From: Malus domestica
Taxonomy: Eukaryota > Streptophyta > Magnoliopsida > Rosales > Rosaceae
Direction of reading: 5' to 3'
NCBI RefSeq assembly: GCF_042453785.1
Contig: NC_091664.1
Span: 29,498,501 to 29,562,500 of the forward strand
Length of the DNA: 64,000 bases
Position 1 is the stretch's first letter. Each line of letters begins with the position of its first letter. The notes under the pieces are model-generated. The model was not told where the DNA came from. It worked only from the letters and a program-made list of their open reading frames with translations, and made no database searches. Position numbers and translations under genes: made by a program. Shown here one piece after another: positions 1 through 12,248 of this stretch.

Positions 1-737
1 GTAAAACTCGACCCCTGAGTCGAATTGATCATGTCATGTGCAACATTTATCAATGATGGTTCGTTAATGTCCATTGATTTAGAAGAATCTTAACGAAACA
101 CTTCTGATATTGTTCACTCGTTCATGACATTTTTACCTTGAAAAGTCACTCCTGGTACTATTCACTTACACCTTTATTTTGTCATTTTCATTAAAACTAA
201 AGTTTTTGATGACTTTTCGTTAGTTTTTCTTTGATTTAGACTCCTTCCTCCTTCCCAACTATGAATAAGATCGAGAGGAGCCGGAAAGCCCCCAACCAGT
301 AAGTCAATCACGTGCTTTTACGCAGCTTCGGCAAATTCTTGAGCGTAACCGGATATCTCTCTCCACATGTATTGTATGACAAATTTTTTCAGGCATGACG
401 AGAAAGATATAAATGAGTGAGTTTGATGGGAATAAAAAGGAGAGATTATAATACAAATTTTCGTATTAATTTAAATTTTTCGTAACCACAATTTTCTGCT
501 TTTTCTTGGCGGAGGTATTAACACATAAATTACAACTCCAGCTTTCTTTGAAGACTAACTATTTCTATGAACACTCTACAAAAAAGGACCCCCTTCTGCA
601 ATGCAATACAATTATTGTACAATTCTTCTTCCTACATTCTCACTCTTTTCTTTTCTGTTTATCGTTCAAGATTTTGCAACTTCGAAAGTAAAGAACCGGA
701 ATGTCTTCTTGTTCACAAACGAGAGAACGAGGCTTCT
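1..737. other. 3' flank of EDR1; no gene seen
   Basis: No coding exon can be supported here. The short open frames lack family resemblance and splice context. The stretch holds one MITE copy (about 86-229) and AT-rich DNA that probably includes the EDR1 3' UTR and polyadenylation region just before 738. Confidence 0.5.
86..229 (-). mobile_element. MITE, TAACGAAA-TIR family (diverged copy)
   Basis: This is a short non-coding element also found at 14348, 35396, 43531 and 47352. All copies share a run of motifs: a start like GGAAAACTAATGAAAA, an internal block ending ACTTTTTAGTGTAAAAATG, and an end like CGTTAAAGTTCCC. The terminal inverted repeats are imperfect. This copy is in reverse orientation and is the most diverged. 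The 43531 copy has a 10-bp target duplication, which points to a Mutator-like origin. Confidence 0.6.
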
Positions 738-3700
738 TCAAGGTGTATAATTTACTGAGATTTCTTGCCGGAGAGGTGAGCTCGGGTGGTCCAGATTCGA
801 CGGAATGACAAGCCGCTGCAAGGGCTTGAGAGCTACCGTGAGCTCGGAGAACGAGGGGCGCAAGTTTGGTTCGCTACTCAAACAGAAAGAACCACCAATT
901 AAACCAAATTCAACAGGTAATGACATTTCAAATATGCATATGTTTCAAAATTTCGTGCAACTTACGTCTGCCAACATTCCCAAATTATCCTTGCAACAAG
1001 GGGATCAAGTTCCTTGGGGATCTCAAGGCGACGATTCTGGAAACCCACTGCACCGACGACTTGCATTGGGTTCATGCCACTCCAAGGCAATTTTAGAGTT
1101 GCAAGCTCCCACAAAATGACTCCAAAGCTAAATACGTCGCACCTGTATATTTAACAAAATATATACATTATTGTCCTTTTTGATAATCGAGATATAAATA
1201 ACCCAAAGCTGTAAGAAAAGAACCAGAAATATAATAGCAAGAGTTACTAACTTTTCATTTGAGTTTTCGTTGCGGAGAACTTCAGGTGACATCCACTCAG
1301 GCTAGGACATTGATGGAAATTGGACAAAAGAGAAAAAAGTGTCAAAGTTAGAGTCAAGATTTGCGGTCATATCAGCAATTATCGCAGATTCTCACCGTTC
1401 CAGCAGTTGATTTGGACGACAAGAAAGTGTTGTGTTTCAAGCGCGACAATCCAAAATCACCAACCTGCACAATTGAACTCCAGTCTCGTAAAATTATACC
1501 ATAACCAACAACTAATCAAATGGAAATCAAATCGCATTATACACAAGAAACAAGAGAAACAACATTTAAAAGAAATTTGATACCTTCACATTCCAGTTCT
1601 TATCAACCAGCAGATTTGGAGACTTCAAATCCCGGTGGACAATCGTCGGTGTACTGGCATGCAAGCAATTCATACCCCTTGCCTGCAAAATACATAGAGG
1701 TCTGAGAAAGTGGATATGGCTGTATCAAGCTCAAGAAGACAGGTAAGACTAACTCATACCACATCAAGAGCCATCTTTATTCTACGTTTCTCATCAATTT
1801 GACAATGAGGACGATGGATAATCCGATATAGACTTCCCCTGGGGAAATAAAGCACAAGTGGACCAATTACAATGGAAAGATGACAAATAAAATGTATACA
1901 TGTCCAAAATCATTTGATAATCAAGGTGCAGAATTATACCTTGGAAGGAACTCTGTAATGATAGAGAGGTTTGGAGGACGTGTAACAGCCCCCATGAAAA
2001 GCACAACATTTGGATGACGCAATCTCCGCATTATTCGTACCTTACATTGCAAAGCAAAGATCAAAGAAACAGGTTCAGTGGTTTTGGATCAATATGATAT
2101 AACAGCCACGCAGCCAGGCATGTGATGATCCATAAATGACTGGTTTACAGTTTGGGGTTAAGGTCGAAACGTTCTACCATTGTCAACTATATGCATTTAA
2201 AACCAGCAGCTGAGCGGTTATAAGTTTTTTTTCTTAAGGAAACACAATAATTATTCGGGTTGTAAGTTTTTTTTTTTTTCTTCCTTTCCTCAAAGTCTTG
2301 GAAACTAAAAAGTACAGCACTGTGCATACAAGGGACAAGAAAGTTACTTCTCTTTTGAACTCAGCCAAAGCAGCACCCGAGAAGTCCTGATCTAGGAACT
2401 TCTTCACAGCAACTTCCTGTAAGTCAACAACAATTCACCAGCCAAACACCAGTTGGTTTTAATCCCCGTGAAATTAAATTAAAAACAGTTTCAAGCCTCT
2501 GGCAAGAAGATGCATAGTTCCAAGCAGTAATGAAAAAAAGAAAAATTCGCCACGAAATAATGATAACGGAGAAACAATTATCACAAACTACAAATCTTAG
2601 CTAACTTCAAAGAAGAGCAAAATAGTCTTGAACATATGCAATGTCATTGTCAATCAAGTATCCCCAACCAAACACTTCCTAAACCTGCTTCCCAGTAAAC
2701 AGAGAAGCAATTTTGGCTCATTCTGTAGTTGGTCAGCAACTGGCAACGACAATTGATAGAAAAAAAAAATGTGACCTTTCAATGCTTTAAAAGCCACCGT
2801 ACTTTGATGGTGCTAATTTACATGTGAATTTATCAGTTACTGGCATAAAAAAGAATGAACTAACTACAAACAATTTAGCATTGCCAGTCACCTAAGCAAA
2901 TCGGCAAAAAATTAAGTTGAAAAGAAAAAAAAACTCAAAATGTGAAATGCCAAGGAAAAAAAAAAATGGGCATGACTTCTGAGATAGGAAGGAATGAGAA
3001 TACTTGATAGAGGCATCCATGAAATAAATATATGAATGAAAATCAAATAAAACATAACAATAGCTGCAGCCTATGACGTAAGGAAGAGAATATCGTGTTT
3101 ATATAAAACTCACCGTGCCATGCCAATCAGCATGGTATACCTCTCCATATGAACCTAATCAAGAACAAGAAGAAGAATTAGACAGCCCCCAGGAAAAATC
3201 AGTTTTTTCTTTATGAAGAACGAACATTGGCAGTTTGCCAAAATATGACAACTTTGATCAGGTATGGAACATTACCTAGTCCAATCCTTTCTCCAATAAC
3301 CAGGTCTTCCCATGGAATTTCACATTCACCTACGTCAACATCCTCAAATGATGAGCTAGAATGATATTCAACCCTGCTTGAAATGGAATCAAATGACGAG
3401 TTACAACTTTCTGGATCCTTCAGTTTCAAATTGGATTCCATAAATCTGTCATGCGTGAACTTTCTAGGATCATGGGAACCAATTTCATTGTTCTGATATG
3501 TAGCATCTACTGTGTTGTTCTGTAAATAGTTCGGAGCCCTGGGTTGTTCCCCCTTAAAACTTTTGGCATCGCCATCTCTATCAAACATATTTGAATGAGC
3601 AGTTGATCCGAAACCACCAGGTTTGATCTGTTCAGCAACAGTAGAGCTGGTCGAAGCTGAAGATGATGAATTGTAACCATTAGGCTCACGATTTATTTTT

Positions 3701-6700
3701 GGGAAGATGCCATCATACTCCTTTCTTTTAGGGACTTCATTGAAAGCATATTTATTTTTCCACATCAATGATGCAGGAGGTCGACCAGAAGCAAGATTAT
3801 TTTGTCTTTTCTGAAGCTCTTCAACTTTATTCTCCACCGGTTTGTTATACATAGAAGCTTTCCCAGGTCCTTTTATTTGGAATGGGTTAAGATCAGCAAA
3901 AAGGTTCTTTGGGTCCTCAGAGTTGTTTTGAGTATATGGAACTACATTTACATTCATCCTCATACCACCATCACCTGCATGAGCCCCACGATTCCCTCTG
4001 TTGTACTTTGAATTTTCGAAGGCTGATGAGGAAAGCTGATCTAACTGAGTTGTTCCATTCGGTATTCCAGAAGAACCAACTCCACTGTCACTACTTGCAC
4101 CTGAGAATGTTGGAAATGATTCTCCTTTCCCTGAACTCGGTCTTCTCTCCAGACCTGAACTACTTTCAAGTGCAGGGTTTTGGCTGCTTCCCTCTCCATG
4201 TAATGGCTTTGGTCCTGGGTAAGCGATATCTGTGTCGATATAAGAATGTAAAGTAGGAAGTTTGTTCAAGTTTGGATTATATGGCTTAAAGGTAGTGTCC
4301 TTTGAACTTTGGATGTCAGTTGGTACGAGTGTTCCAGGATCAGCCATCAGATCCACCAAAAACTCCCTGAAGACAAACTATAAATTAAATCTATGTAGAA
4401 AGGTAAACAGATCAAGTTGAGAAGTTGTAAAAATTCAAAGAAGACTGCTGCTCAACTTTAAGGGCAAAAGAAATCTAATGCTATACTACACTCTAAATAC
4501 ATAGATGACAAAATCTACTATGCTACTGCACATTATGAAGCTATTATGTGGCTAGAAGTTGTCATTAATCAATCAAAACTTATAAGGTTTTAGAGATTGG
4601 TAAAAGTTTTGGAATAAAATCGAACTCACAGTGCAGAATAATATTTTTTTTGTAGACTATTTTTTTTTTTTTTTTTTTTTTTGCATGTACACCCCAGAAT
4701 AATATAAGTGAAAACCCAACACATTATACAAAAAGTATCAACGATTTAACCGCAAAAACCTGCAAAAAGCATAAGCCACTACCTGTCATCCTCCAACTTT
4801 ATTACATTAACTGCACCGTCCTCAGCACCAGTGTAATGAACTCCCTTAAGCAGTCTACAGGGCATCTCGATATTGTCAGCTAGTACCTACATCCGAGGAT
4901 ACAGATAAATATATAAGATGTAGCCTCAACTTTTATTACTATTTACTAGAAATTTGTAATGGTAAGATCATTAATTAAGCCCGATACAGTTCCTCCTTAT
5001 ATTTAAATGCAAAAAATAATTGCTTAATGTCATAAAGAAGAGAAATACTGATACAAGCAAAAAAACTTGTGTTATGTCAGCAAACCAAAAAGCTTCCAGT
5101 GGTCACTAACAATTTAAATTAGAAGACCCATTCATAGCATGGCTAATGTATTAAATCCAAAACACAAAATTTTAAGAGAAGTTGGTTACATACATCTGAG
5201 GTGAGATGAAAATTCAAATTACAGAAGCTATACTTATATATTTTCTGGAAGGACAAAACAAACATCACTCTTTTAATATGAAGAGTACTGAAAATAACAA
5301 AGCCTCCATAATATAGAACACAGCTAGCTATACCAATCGCAGAAATAGTATTGCCTAAAAGTCCTAATAACTGATGATAATCTGAAAGCTAACCTTGAAA
5401 AGCAAAGCCCGATGTCGGGAGAGACCAATAGCAATGGATCCAATAGGCAGTACACTAGTTTGCATTGATGTCCTCAATTCTGTGCTTCTTTCCATCCATC
5501 TCGCTAATACAACATTTGCATCCTTTACAGGCCCACCCATACGTTCGCTAACGAGTTCAGCAAGCCTCTGAACTAAAACACCAACATTGGTGACAGGACA
5601 GTCTAAAGCAATACACTGTGCAATTTGCACCAACTCTTCCAAGACAGGATCAACTTTTCGATTTACTACTGAAACTTCAAATCCAGAACTCCCAAGGTTT
5701 GCTTCAAGATTTGTGAGAGATGGCATTTTTCCTTGAATTGCTGAATCTGGGGAAAGTCCATATACATCATAAAATCCATCAACCACTTTCTCCTCATAGT
5801 CTAGCGCATTGAACTCCTGGTATGAACAAAAGAATCCAATCCAAATCAAGGTGAGTAAAAAAGTAAAGTAACGTCTCTTGATAGTAGTATATACAAGCAA
5901 AAAAAATAAAGAAGGTGTGTATTTGTTCTAATTCAATATATGAAGGTTCATGAAAGATACTACATAACATTTTTTCCCTGATCGACAAAATCTACTCCCA
6001 ACCACTAATGGAGGATTTTCCTATTTGACACTGAATAAGTGAGAACGCAAGAGTAGGCTAAAAAAACTGAGCTCAGCTACACTTCCGCGACACCTTAAAC
6101 TACTCTGCATTCCAACTTGTATCCAAATTTTAGCAGTGAGTGTATTCCAAAGTTTTAAACTTATCAAAAGAAAATTCACAGGTCATTTCGAAAACTATTA
6201 AAACTCCAGAAATTATAGACCATATGTTCATACAGCGGGGAATTCACTACTACGCTACTAGCAGGATTCTGATAGTTCTCAAAAGACCAGATCTTTCCCT
6301 TACTTAAAAATGAACTGAGCAAATTCCGTACAATCAACCATACTACGACAACAGTCAAACTTAATTAACAGTAAAATCTTTGCTAATCCCAAATCAAACG
6401 CATGTTTTAACACAATTAACAATCAATTCATGCTCCTACACTACAATTACTACCAATTTAAGCTCATACACCAAAATTGACTACAAAAATGACTGAATTC
6501 GAACATAAAAACTTCACCAAACTCACCCAATAGTGCCGCGACAAAGTCTCCGCCGCCGCCTCGACCTTATCTCTCGAAGACTCGATCCGATTGCGGCCCA
6601 AGCTCAGCAGCATCGCCGCCCGGATCTGATCCTTCTCCGGATCATCCCGATAGTCCGAATTCGAAGCGCTGATCGCTAAAGCAAGCTGGACTTGAAACTC

Positions 6701-6967
6701 CTCTTCCGACATCATATAGTCCGGTCGGTTCACAGTCATCGTCGACTCCACAGAGCCACCTCCCCCAGCCGGCAAGGTCCCCGCCGGCGTCGGCGAAGAC
6801 GACGAAGGACTCGCCGGAGCGTTCCCTGACGTCTGATCGGACACCGTATGGTGATCGGAACCGAGCGAGGGCGAGGCCACGGTGGATGGGGAAGCCGCCG
6901 CGGCCTCGTTCGATCGGGTCGGGTCGTGGTTGCTTCCTATGTGAAGCTTCTTGAAAATGTGCTTCAT
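738..6967 (-). CDS. EDR1: EDR1-like Raf-type MAPKKK
   Basis: This encodes a serine/threonine kinase of the CTR1/EDR1 family, known in Arabidopsis as a negative regulator of powdery mildew resistance, cell death and ethylene-linked senescence. Thirteen coding exons, 5' to 3': 6967-6527, 5816-5394, 4886-4783, 4366-3276, 3154-3114, 2416-2348, 2040-1940, 1838-1760, 1682-1584, 1464-1396, 1301-1252, 1142-966, 873-738. They join in frame to 959 aa, close to Arabidopsis EDR1 (about 930). The start [11 protein letters not shown] is typical of the family. The N-terminal EDR1 domain spans about residues 85-350, followed by a Ser/Asn-rich linker. The kinase domain starts near 674 (EIPWEDL). It has the glycine loop GERIGLGSYGEV, Lys705 in [15 protein letters not shown] at 799-806, DFG at 819-821, and SPE instead of the usual APE near 844-846. 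All catalytic motifs are intact, so it should be an active kinase. Confidence 0.96.
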
Positions 6968-7566
6968 CGCCTTATCTCGCTTCCGCTCTCTTCTTTCTTT
7001 CTCTACTTTCTCCGCCAGCTTGAAAATTTCTGGGAATTCCTCTCACTTTCTCGGTCGATTTTTTCCGTCGGGTTTTCCGGTGGAAGGCGGGCGTTCTCAG
7101 CGGAGGGAAAACTTAGCGCTGTGGGTATATTGCGTTGGCCGGTTACCTAGCGGACGCGGTCTTTGTGGAAATTACCGGATTGACCCGCGGGGATTAGTAA
7201 ACGATTCAATGGAAATTGAGCACGGTGACGGCGGTGGCATTTCTGTCAAATGACTTATGATCTACGCGGCGTTGACGTCCACGTCACAGAGACGGAGAGA
7301 GGTGCTTTATGAGTATTTTATTTAGAAAAGAGTAATGTTTTTTTGTTTTTTTTTGTATTATCGAACGATAGATTTTGTTAGATTAATTACTGACGGGATT
7401 TTGAACTCACGCATTTATGCAAAAGTTCAACACATTCCTACTACTATAGTAAGAGGTAAATGGCCACTTGCAGACAAGAGTAATGTTAGAGATATCATAT
7501 ATTTAATTAATAACTTAATCGTTAATAACTACATCACATTTTTTCATACCATATTTGGGATTTAGA

Positions 7567-7795
7567 TCCTCTCCATATCCCCTCATTGGGATCCGGATCA
7601 ATACATAGTAACCGTTCATCAAAGATCGTGAGGTCATAATTAAATACTTTTTATATTTTTTTAAAGTAAAGTAACCTCGTTTTGCTTGAAAAATAAAATA
7701 AAATATAAAATTTGTGGCCACACGATTTTTGATGAATTGTTACTATGCATTGATCTCCAGGATCCCAAGTGAAGGGATCCGAACAGGATTTAAAT
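7567..7795. repeat. foldback MITE-like repeat, GATCC ends
   Basis: The ends are roughly inverted: GATCCTCTCCATATCCC at the left and GGGATCCGAACAGGATT at the right, around an AT-rich middle. Matching inner arms are visible (CGATTTTTGATGAA against TTCATCAAAGATCG). There is no coding content. The family is uncertain. Confidence 0.45.
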
Positions 7796-7904
7796 CCTCA
7801 TATTTGTACCATTTCAATAAAACTCACGTGTGTTCGTGGGGTAGGTACAAATATGATATAAAAATATTATAAGTGTAATTTAGTACAAATTTGGTCTTTT
7901 TAAC

Positions 7905-8090
7905 GAATGAGGATCCTCTCCGGATTCCCTTTATGAGAATCTTGAGGATGCTCCAATCACGTATGTTCATCGTACATCATGCAGTCAGATATTATTGTAA
8001 ATTTTTTATTTAAAATTAAATATAAACAGTACTTGACGAAAAATGATCGCACAATGGGTGCTCGTGGCGGAGATCGTCCTCTCAAATTTG
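7905..8090. repeat. foldback MITE related to the element at 56080
   Basis: It shares with 56080-56281 the order GGATCCT, CTCCAATCAC, TATGTTCATC, then TTTTTTATTTAAAATTAAAT and ATAAACAGTAC, then a diverged right end. This is a dispersed non-autonomous repeat with no coding content. Confidence 0.5.
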
Positions 8091-8244
8091 TTGAAGTTAT
8101 CAGTGAGATGAGTGAGTGAGAGAGAAGGAGAGGAGAGAGGACAGGGACAGAGAAATATAAGAGAGAGGAAGCCGAGGGATGACTAATTTTTTATTTTTTG
8201 GATAAGGATGATTCTAATGTTAAAACTATAAATCCTCACTTTTT

Positions 8245-8603
8245 CTGTTTTGAGGAAGCAAGTGGCGTCGTTGCATGGAGTGAACGTGCAGACGACGTGC
8301 TCTCCGCCGTTGTATCCGCCGATCTGGTCGAGGCTTCCATCAAGGAGGACGGAGCCACCAAAGGAGTTTGAACTTACATCGTCATGCAAGGCTCAACATA
8401 TTTCTACTAATGTGGTAAGTGTTGAGTGCCGTGCAGTCTACTTTGAGGACGGTGTCGCTGGGGCCGTGGTCAGTGCGGTCGGACATGATGACTTTGTTGG
8501 TACGTAGGAGTTGCATGTGCATGGCGGAGATGCCGACGGAGGAGTGGAGGTGCCCTTGGAGAAGGAGGGTGGTTATCTTTGAGAGGGCTGGTGAAGTTTG
8601 CAT
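8245..8603 (-). pseudogene. glyoxal oxidase-like (GLOX) fragment, broken
   Basis: On the minus strand the translation matches the N-terminal part of plant GLOX/aldehyde oxidase proteins, which are secreted copper-radical enzymes. The strip HSSVGISAMHMQLLRTNKV and the following DRTDHGPSD..LKVDCTA correspond to the usual VGISAMHMQLL..DRTDFGPS..DCTAHS. A second strip in another frame, GGSVLLDGSLDQIGGYN then TFTPCNDATC, matches the following family segment. The two strips need a frame change and the rest of the roughly 550-aa protein is missing. There is no signal peptide and no downstream copper-ligand region. It is a decayed fragment of a host gene. Confidence 0.75.
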
Positions 8604-9162
8604 CTAAAACGGTGGATGCATTCAAAGAGTTGGAAGTGGAGCTCAAGAAGTATGATTACTTACTAGCTATAGGCACCAAACTTTCCAAGCTCAAATTGCG
8701 CGCTCTCTCATATTTTCCCTGTCATCGGAGAAAAACTTGTGTCCGATTGGTTCGTTTACGGCTTCAAAGTGAACCGGATGGGACAACGGATAGAGAGACG
8801 ATAGAAAAGGCAAACAAATTGGCTCTCTTTCTTGTATGTGTGACCGCACAACCACGTGGTCTGACAAACAAACTCTAAAATTTGCATCGACAAAGTGATT
8901 CTCAAACTAGTGCTCTTCTTCGGATTATCGGGTTTAACATATCAATCAATATATAATAACCAAGAACAACTCCTAAATTAATTGGTAATTCCAATATAAT
9001 TACGTAGTTGCGCTACAAGTTCTCAGAGAGAGTAGAGAGTAAACAGGCGAAAATTCAACTAACCAACCCGCTATCGACATGATCAAACAAAATAGCATTT
9101 AAGAAACTTCTACTTGATGGAGAGATGCAAAAGTTCTAGTGAAACATAATTTGGGGTTCAGC
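8604..9162. other. intergenic; unassigned open stretch 8579-8878
   Basis: A plus-strand frame at 8579-8878 contains a Lys/Glu-rich run (VDAFKELEVELKKYDYLL) that looks more protein-like than its surroundings. I recognise no family and see no splice or start context. It may be part of the same decayed locus as the GLOX fragment. The remainder up to 9162 is TSR2 3' flank. Confidence 0.35.
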
Positions 9163-11171
9163 CTAATTCCTTTTACCCCGATTACGTCTTGGTCCAACTA
9201 CTTCCCATCCATCTTCTGCTTTAGCTGCTGGCTTGGGAGTTGGTTTACTGCTCGTCGCGTCTGCTGGATTCAAATTTGGCTGGGACTCTGGTGTGTCCAC
9301 CATCATGCTAGATGAACCATCATTTTCCTCGTCGTCATTGTCGTCGTCGTCATCATCATCTTCATTGTCCTGAGATGAGTAAGGAAGCAAACAAAAAGAA
9401 CTGTAAGCAAATAATCCTACATGTGACTTTCGAGCATGTATATGACCAGGAAAGGCTCTCCAGCGTGGATTGTTTCCATGATTCCAATGTCCGAAAGGAG
9501 TAATCCCAAATAGAATAGAGCTCCACAAGTTGAACATCCGAAGAAAATGCATACGCAAAACAGTGGTGTGATTTGAATTCTTTACAAGAATAATTGACAA
9601 CTTAAAATTCATCATCAAGTATGTTCAATACGAGATGATACATCATAACATCGTGCTACCTTCACACAAGTTGCAAAATAACAATTCCAATTAGAGGCCC
9701 TCTGTTGTTAAAGACGAAGGGGTAGCACGAGAGAGTAATACTCGTGGATGGGAGGCTCCTCATCTCTTATCAGGAGCCGGGATCATCAACTTATAAGCAC
9801 AATTTCCAGCATCATTCTTGATACTTACATGATTCGCCAACATCCATTTCAGATCAAATTAACAACAATTAAAGTTTTCTTCAAATAGACTCATGAATAA
9901 TTGACTACTTATAACACTCTGGTGGTAATAATATGTGCATTATGTTACCAAATCACGCAGTCTCTTTTCCCAAGGGCGTTGATTAAAACTCACTTGTCTA
10001 ACATGAGGAACGGCAACTCTTCGATGATTGCCTTCTCTCAGACTTTCAACGGAATTGAAATTGCCAGTCAAACAGTCTTCATACATAAACATTAACTTTT
10101 CAGCCACCTGTATAAGTCCAAAGAACAAGAAAAGGATTACAAACATCATCAAGACAGAAAACCAATACTGATAAACAGCATCTGAGATATCCAAAGCTAG
10201 CCGAATTCCAGCCAAAATATGCAGGAATATCCATAAACGATAAGGTAATCAAAGGAAAACTGCAGGATTCCGCTAAACTAAGTTGGCTAGGGGAATGTGC
10301 TGCCCCTGTCCACCCGGGTTCGAATCACCATCCATCCCCGTAGGTATATAGTTCAATTAAAATTACGGCAATGGGCTACCCTCTGCACCTAAGTTCGAAT
10401 CCCCTCATCATAGTGTAAAAAAGGTCGTACCAGTGCACAAGGCTCCCGCTTTACGCAGGGACTGGAGAGGTGAATGTTGGCTAGCCTTACCCCATTTATG
10501 GAGAGGCTGCTCCCATCGCTCGAATCAAAAAACAAAATCCAAGGAAAATTGAAGGGTACTTATCAATTGAAGAGCATATATACCTCCTCAATGCTGCCAT
10601 CCTCTGTCATTGTATTGAGAGAAATCATAGCTTCATTGAGAATATCTTCCAAATCATCAATGTACAGAATCTCTGAGCATAATCAATCAACACATACACA
10701 AAAGCACTATCAGAAACAAAAAATGGATTCTTTAAAGAAATCAGAATGAACCCAGTGACATTTAAGGCTTGTCTGGCAATGCTTCTTTAAAAAGCACTTC
10801 TGCTCATACATGCTTCTATTAAAAGCACATAAATTTTTTCAATAAAAATGAAGTGCATTTTTTAACCCAGAAGTACACTTTTTTCTGCCAAGCATGGTTA
10901 AAAGCACTTTCGGTGATCTGAAAGCGCTTATTTTGAAGGCACTCCCAAAGATACCCGGAAGTGAGGTGAGTGAGTTGATTTGAGTACCTGCAGACTGAGT
11001 GAACCACGAGAAGGCATCGGCGGCGAGTTGCTCGGCTTTTTGGCGCGAGCCACGGCCGCCCCACTCGTTGTCGACGGCCAACTGGAGCGCCGACCACCGG
11101 GACAGAACCAGACCGATGCCTTCTCTGAATATCGCCTCCGCATCTGCCGACAGCTTTCTCTCAGCTTCCAT
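9163..11171 (-). CDS. TSR2: pre-rRNA-processing protein TSR2
   Basis: TSR2 is a small acidic protein that in yeast escorts ribosomal protein eS26 from its importin and delivers it to the pre-40S particle. Four coding exons: 11171-10988, 10672-10584, 10107-9994, 9369-9163, joining to 197 aa (human TSR2 is 191). The family signature WGG lies at residues 37-39 (VDNEWGGRGS). The helical core follows (DLEDILNEAMISLNTMTEDG and VAEKLMFMYEDCL). An Asp/Glu tract starts at 130 (DNEDDDDDDDNDDEEN), and the tail carries the conserved DGWEVVGPRRNRG. Exon 3 was ended at the strong donor CAA|GTGAGT. A weaker in-frame donor at 9949 would add 15 residues. A SINE sits in intron 2. Confidence 0.93.
10330..10530 (+). 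mobile_element. Au-like SINE, in TSR2 intron 2
   Basis: The segment has a Pol III B-box-like GTTCGAATCCC, then GTGTAAAAAAGGTCGTACC, AGTGCACAAGGCTCCCGCTT, TACGCAGGGACTGGAGAGG and a GGAGAGGCTGCTCCC block. That order is typical of the Au SINE family of flowering plants. A second B-box-like motif (GGGTTCGAATCACC near 10317) lies just upstream, suggesting a partial second copy or a diverged head. It is antisense to TSR2. Confidence 0.65.
10765..10930. repeat. AAAAGCACTT-rich foldback repeat in TSR2 intron 1
   Basis: Repeated arms of the form AAAAGCACTT and AAGTGC occur in both orientations around a short AT-rich middle. This resembles hAT-type MITEs built on GCTTTTAAAAAGCAC arms. Ends and target duplication are unclear. 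Confidence 0.4.
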
Positions 11172-12248
11172 CTTTCAGCCTATCTCCGCCTCTCTATCAG
11201 AGAATCTAGAGAGAGATTGAAACCCTAGAGAGAACAGAATTCGATTGTCAGCTGAAATGCTCAGTTGGTTCACAGCCAAAGGAAGTGGGCTCTGACTGAA
11301 TGAATGGGAGCCACCGGAGAAGGAAGAAGAAAGGGCGAAGGTTAGATCAATATGGGCCTGGGCCTGTTATTGGAACTATGTTTAATAATAGTGGGCCGAT
11401 GGGTTTAATTTTATGGGCTTGTTTGATGTACCCATGTCCGGTGAGCCCAGAGTCTAATTTCAAGTTATGTTGAAGATAAAAGTGATTTTTTTTTTTTAAC
11501 GAGGGGATTAGAATGAAATAAGACATTGAAACTTATTTGTTCTAATCCTACTATAAGACTCAAGTCATTCTCACGAAAAGGCAAGCCTCTTATATCTGAA
11601 ATTTGGATTCCCTTTGGACTTTAGTGTTTGGAGTCTAAAGATCAGAAAATCTGGACTATTAGTTTGTACGAATGACCGTTAATTTGTGTGAAGTGAATCT
11701 ACTGAATGAGTTAATGTGATTGTCAGATCCAATTTGCGTAATTTAGATTGTCTGATCGTTAGACTTCAAGTAATTAGAATCGAAAAGTTATATTGGATAC
11801 CATTCTACTTGATATAAGTCCAATATGTATTACACAACTTACAGATCGTATAAAAACGTTTTACCATCTACGTAATTAGGTTGTCCTAAAACAAAATTTC
11901 TCCGCCCATGTCCTAAACAGCTCAAGGTAGTTCGTACTTGGAACGAGTCATCATCTCTTCTTCTCAATGCCATTTGCTTCCACCTTAACATACATAAGCA
12001 CTTCCAAACCAACAAATTTCACCTAAGAACTCGCCAAGTACTCGCGAACACTCTCGTGCTGTCCACCCAGAATCCCGCCACGTTCCACCTCCATAGCATC
12101 TACGTGTCCGAATGTTGAATCTCTCCCCATGCACGTACGCCAAAAGCCCCCCTCCCCCTTCTTCTCCATGCTTTTCTCGTACCCTCTTACCCAAATATCA
12201 AATATTTCACAAAAATAAAATAAAAAAACAGTAATTTTGATCTGAAAA
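11172..12248. other. divergent spacer, TSR2 and LEA promoters
   Basis: This roughly 1.1 kb spacer separates two divergently transcribed genes. The left end should hold the TSR2 5' UTR and promoter. The right end carries the LEA promoter, with ABRE and RY motifs annotated separately. No exon is visible between them. Confidence 0.6.
12102..12133 (+). promoter_or_regulatory. ABRE plus RY element, LEA promoter
   Basis: ACGTGTC at 12102-12108 fits the abscisic-acid response core. CATGCA at 12128-12133, directly followed by CGTACG, fits the RY/Sph element bound by ABI3/FUS3-type B3 factors. They lie about 145 and 115 bases before the ATG of a seed-maturation protein, the expected place and pairing for seed-specific expression. 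Confidence 0.6.

Larger units (their letters stand above)
6968..8244. other. EDR1 upstream region with foldback repeats
   Basis: The first 150-300 bases upstream of the EDR1 start are C/T-rich on the gene strand and probably form its 5' UTR and promoter. ACGT cores occur near 7270-7285. From about 7565 the DNA is AT-rich and filled by two GGATCC-containing foldback-like repeats (7567-7795 and 7905-8090). No coding exon is supported. Confidence 0.5.

Noticed and set aside
3802-4256. Plus-strand frames opposite EDR1 exon 4
   Set aside because: These are shadows of the long minus-strand EDR1 exon.
10310-10400. Possible tRNA genes from two GGTTCGAAT-type B boxes
   Set aside because: There is no acceptor stem, anticodon arm or A box at the right distance. 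The surrounding sequence matches a SINE instead.
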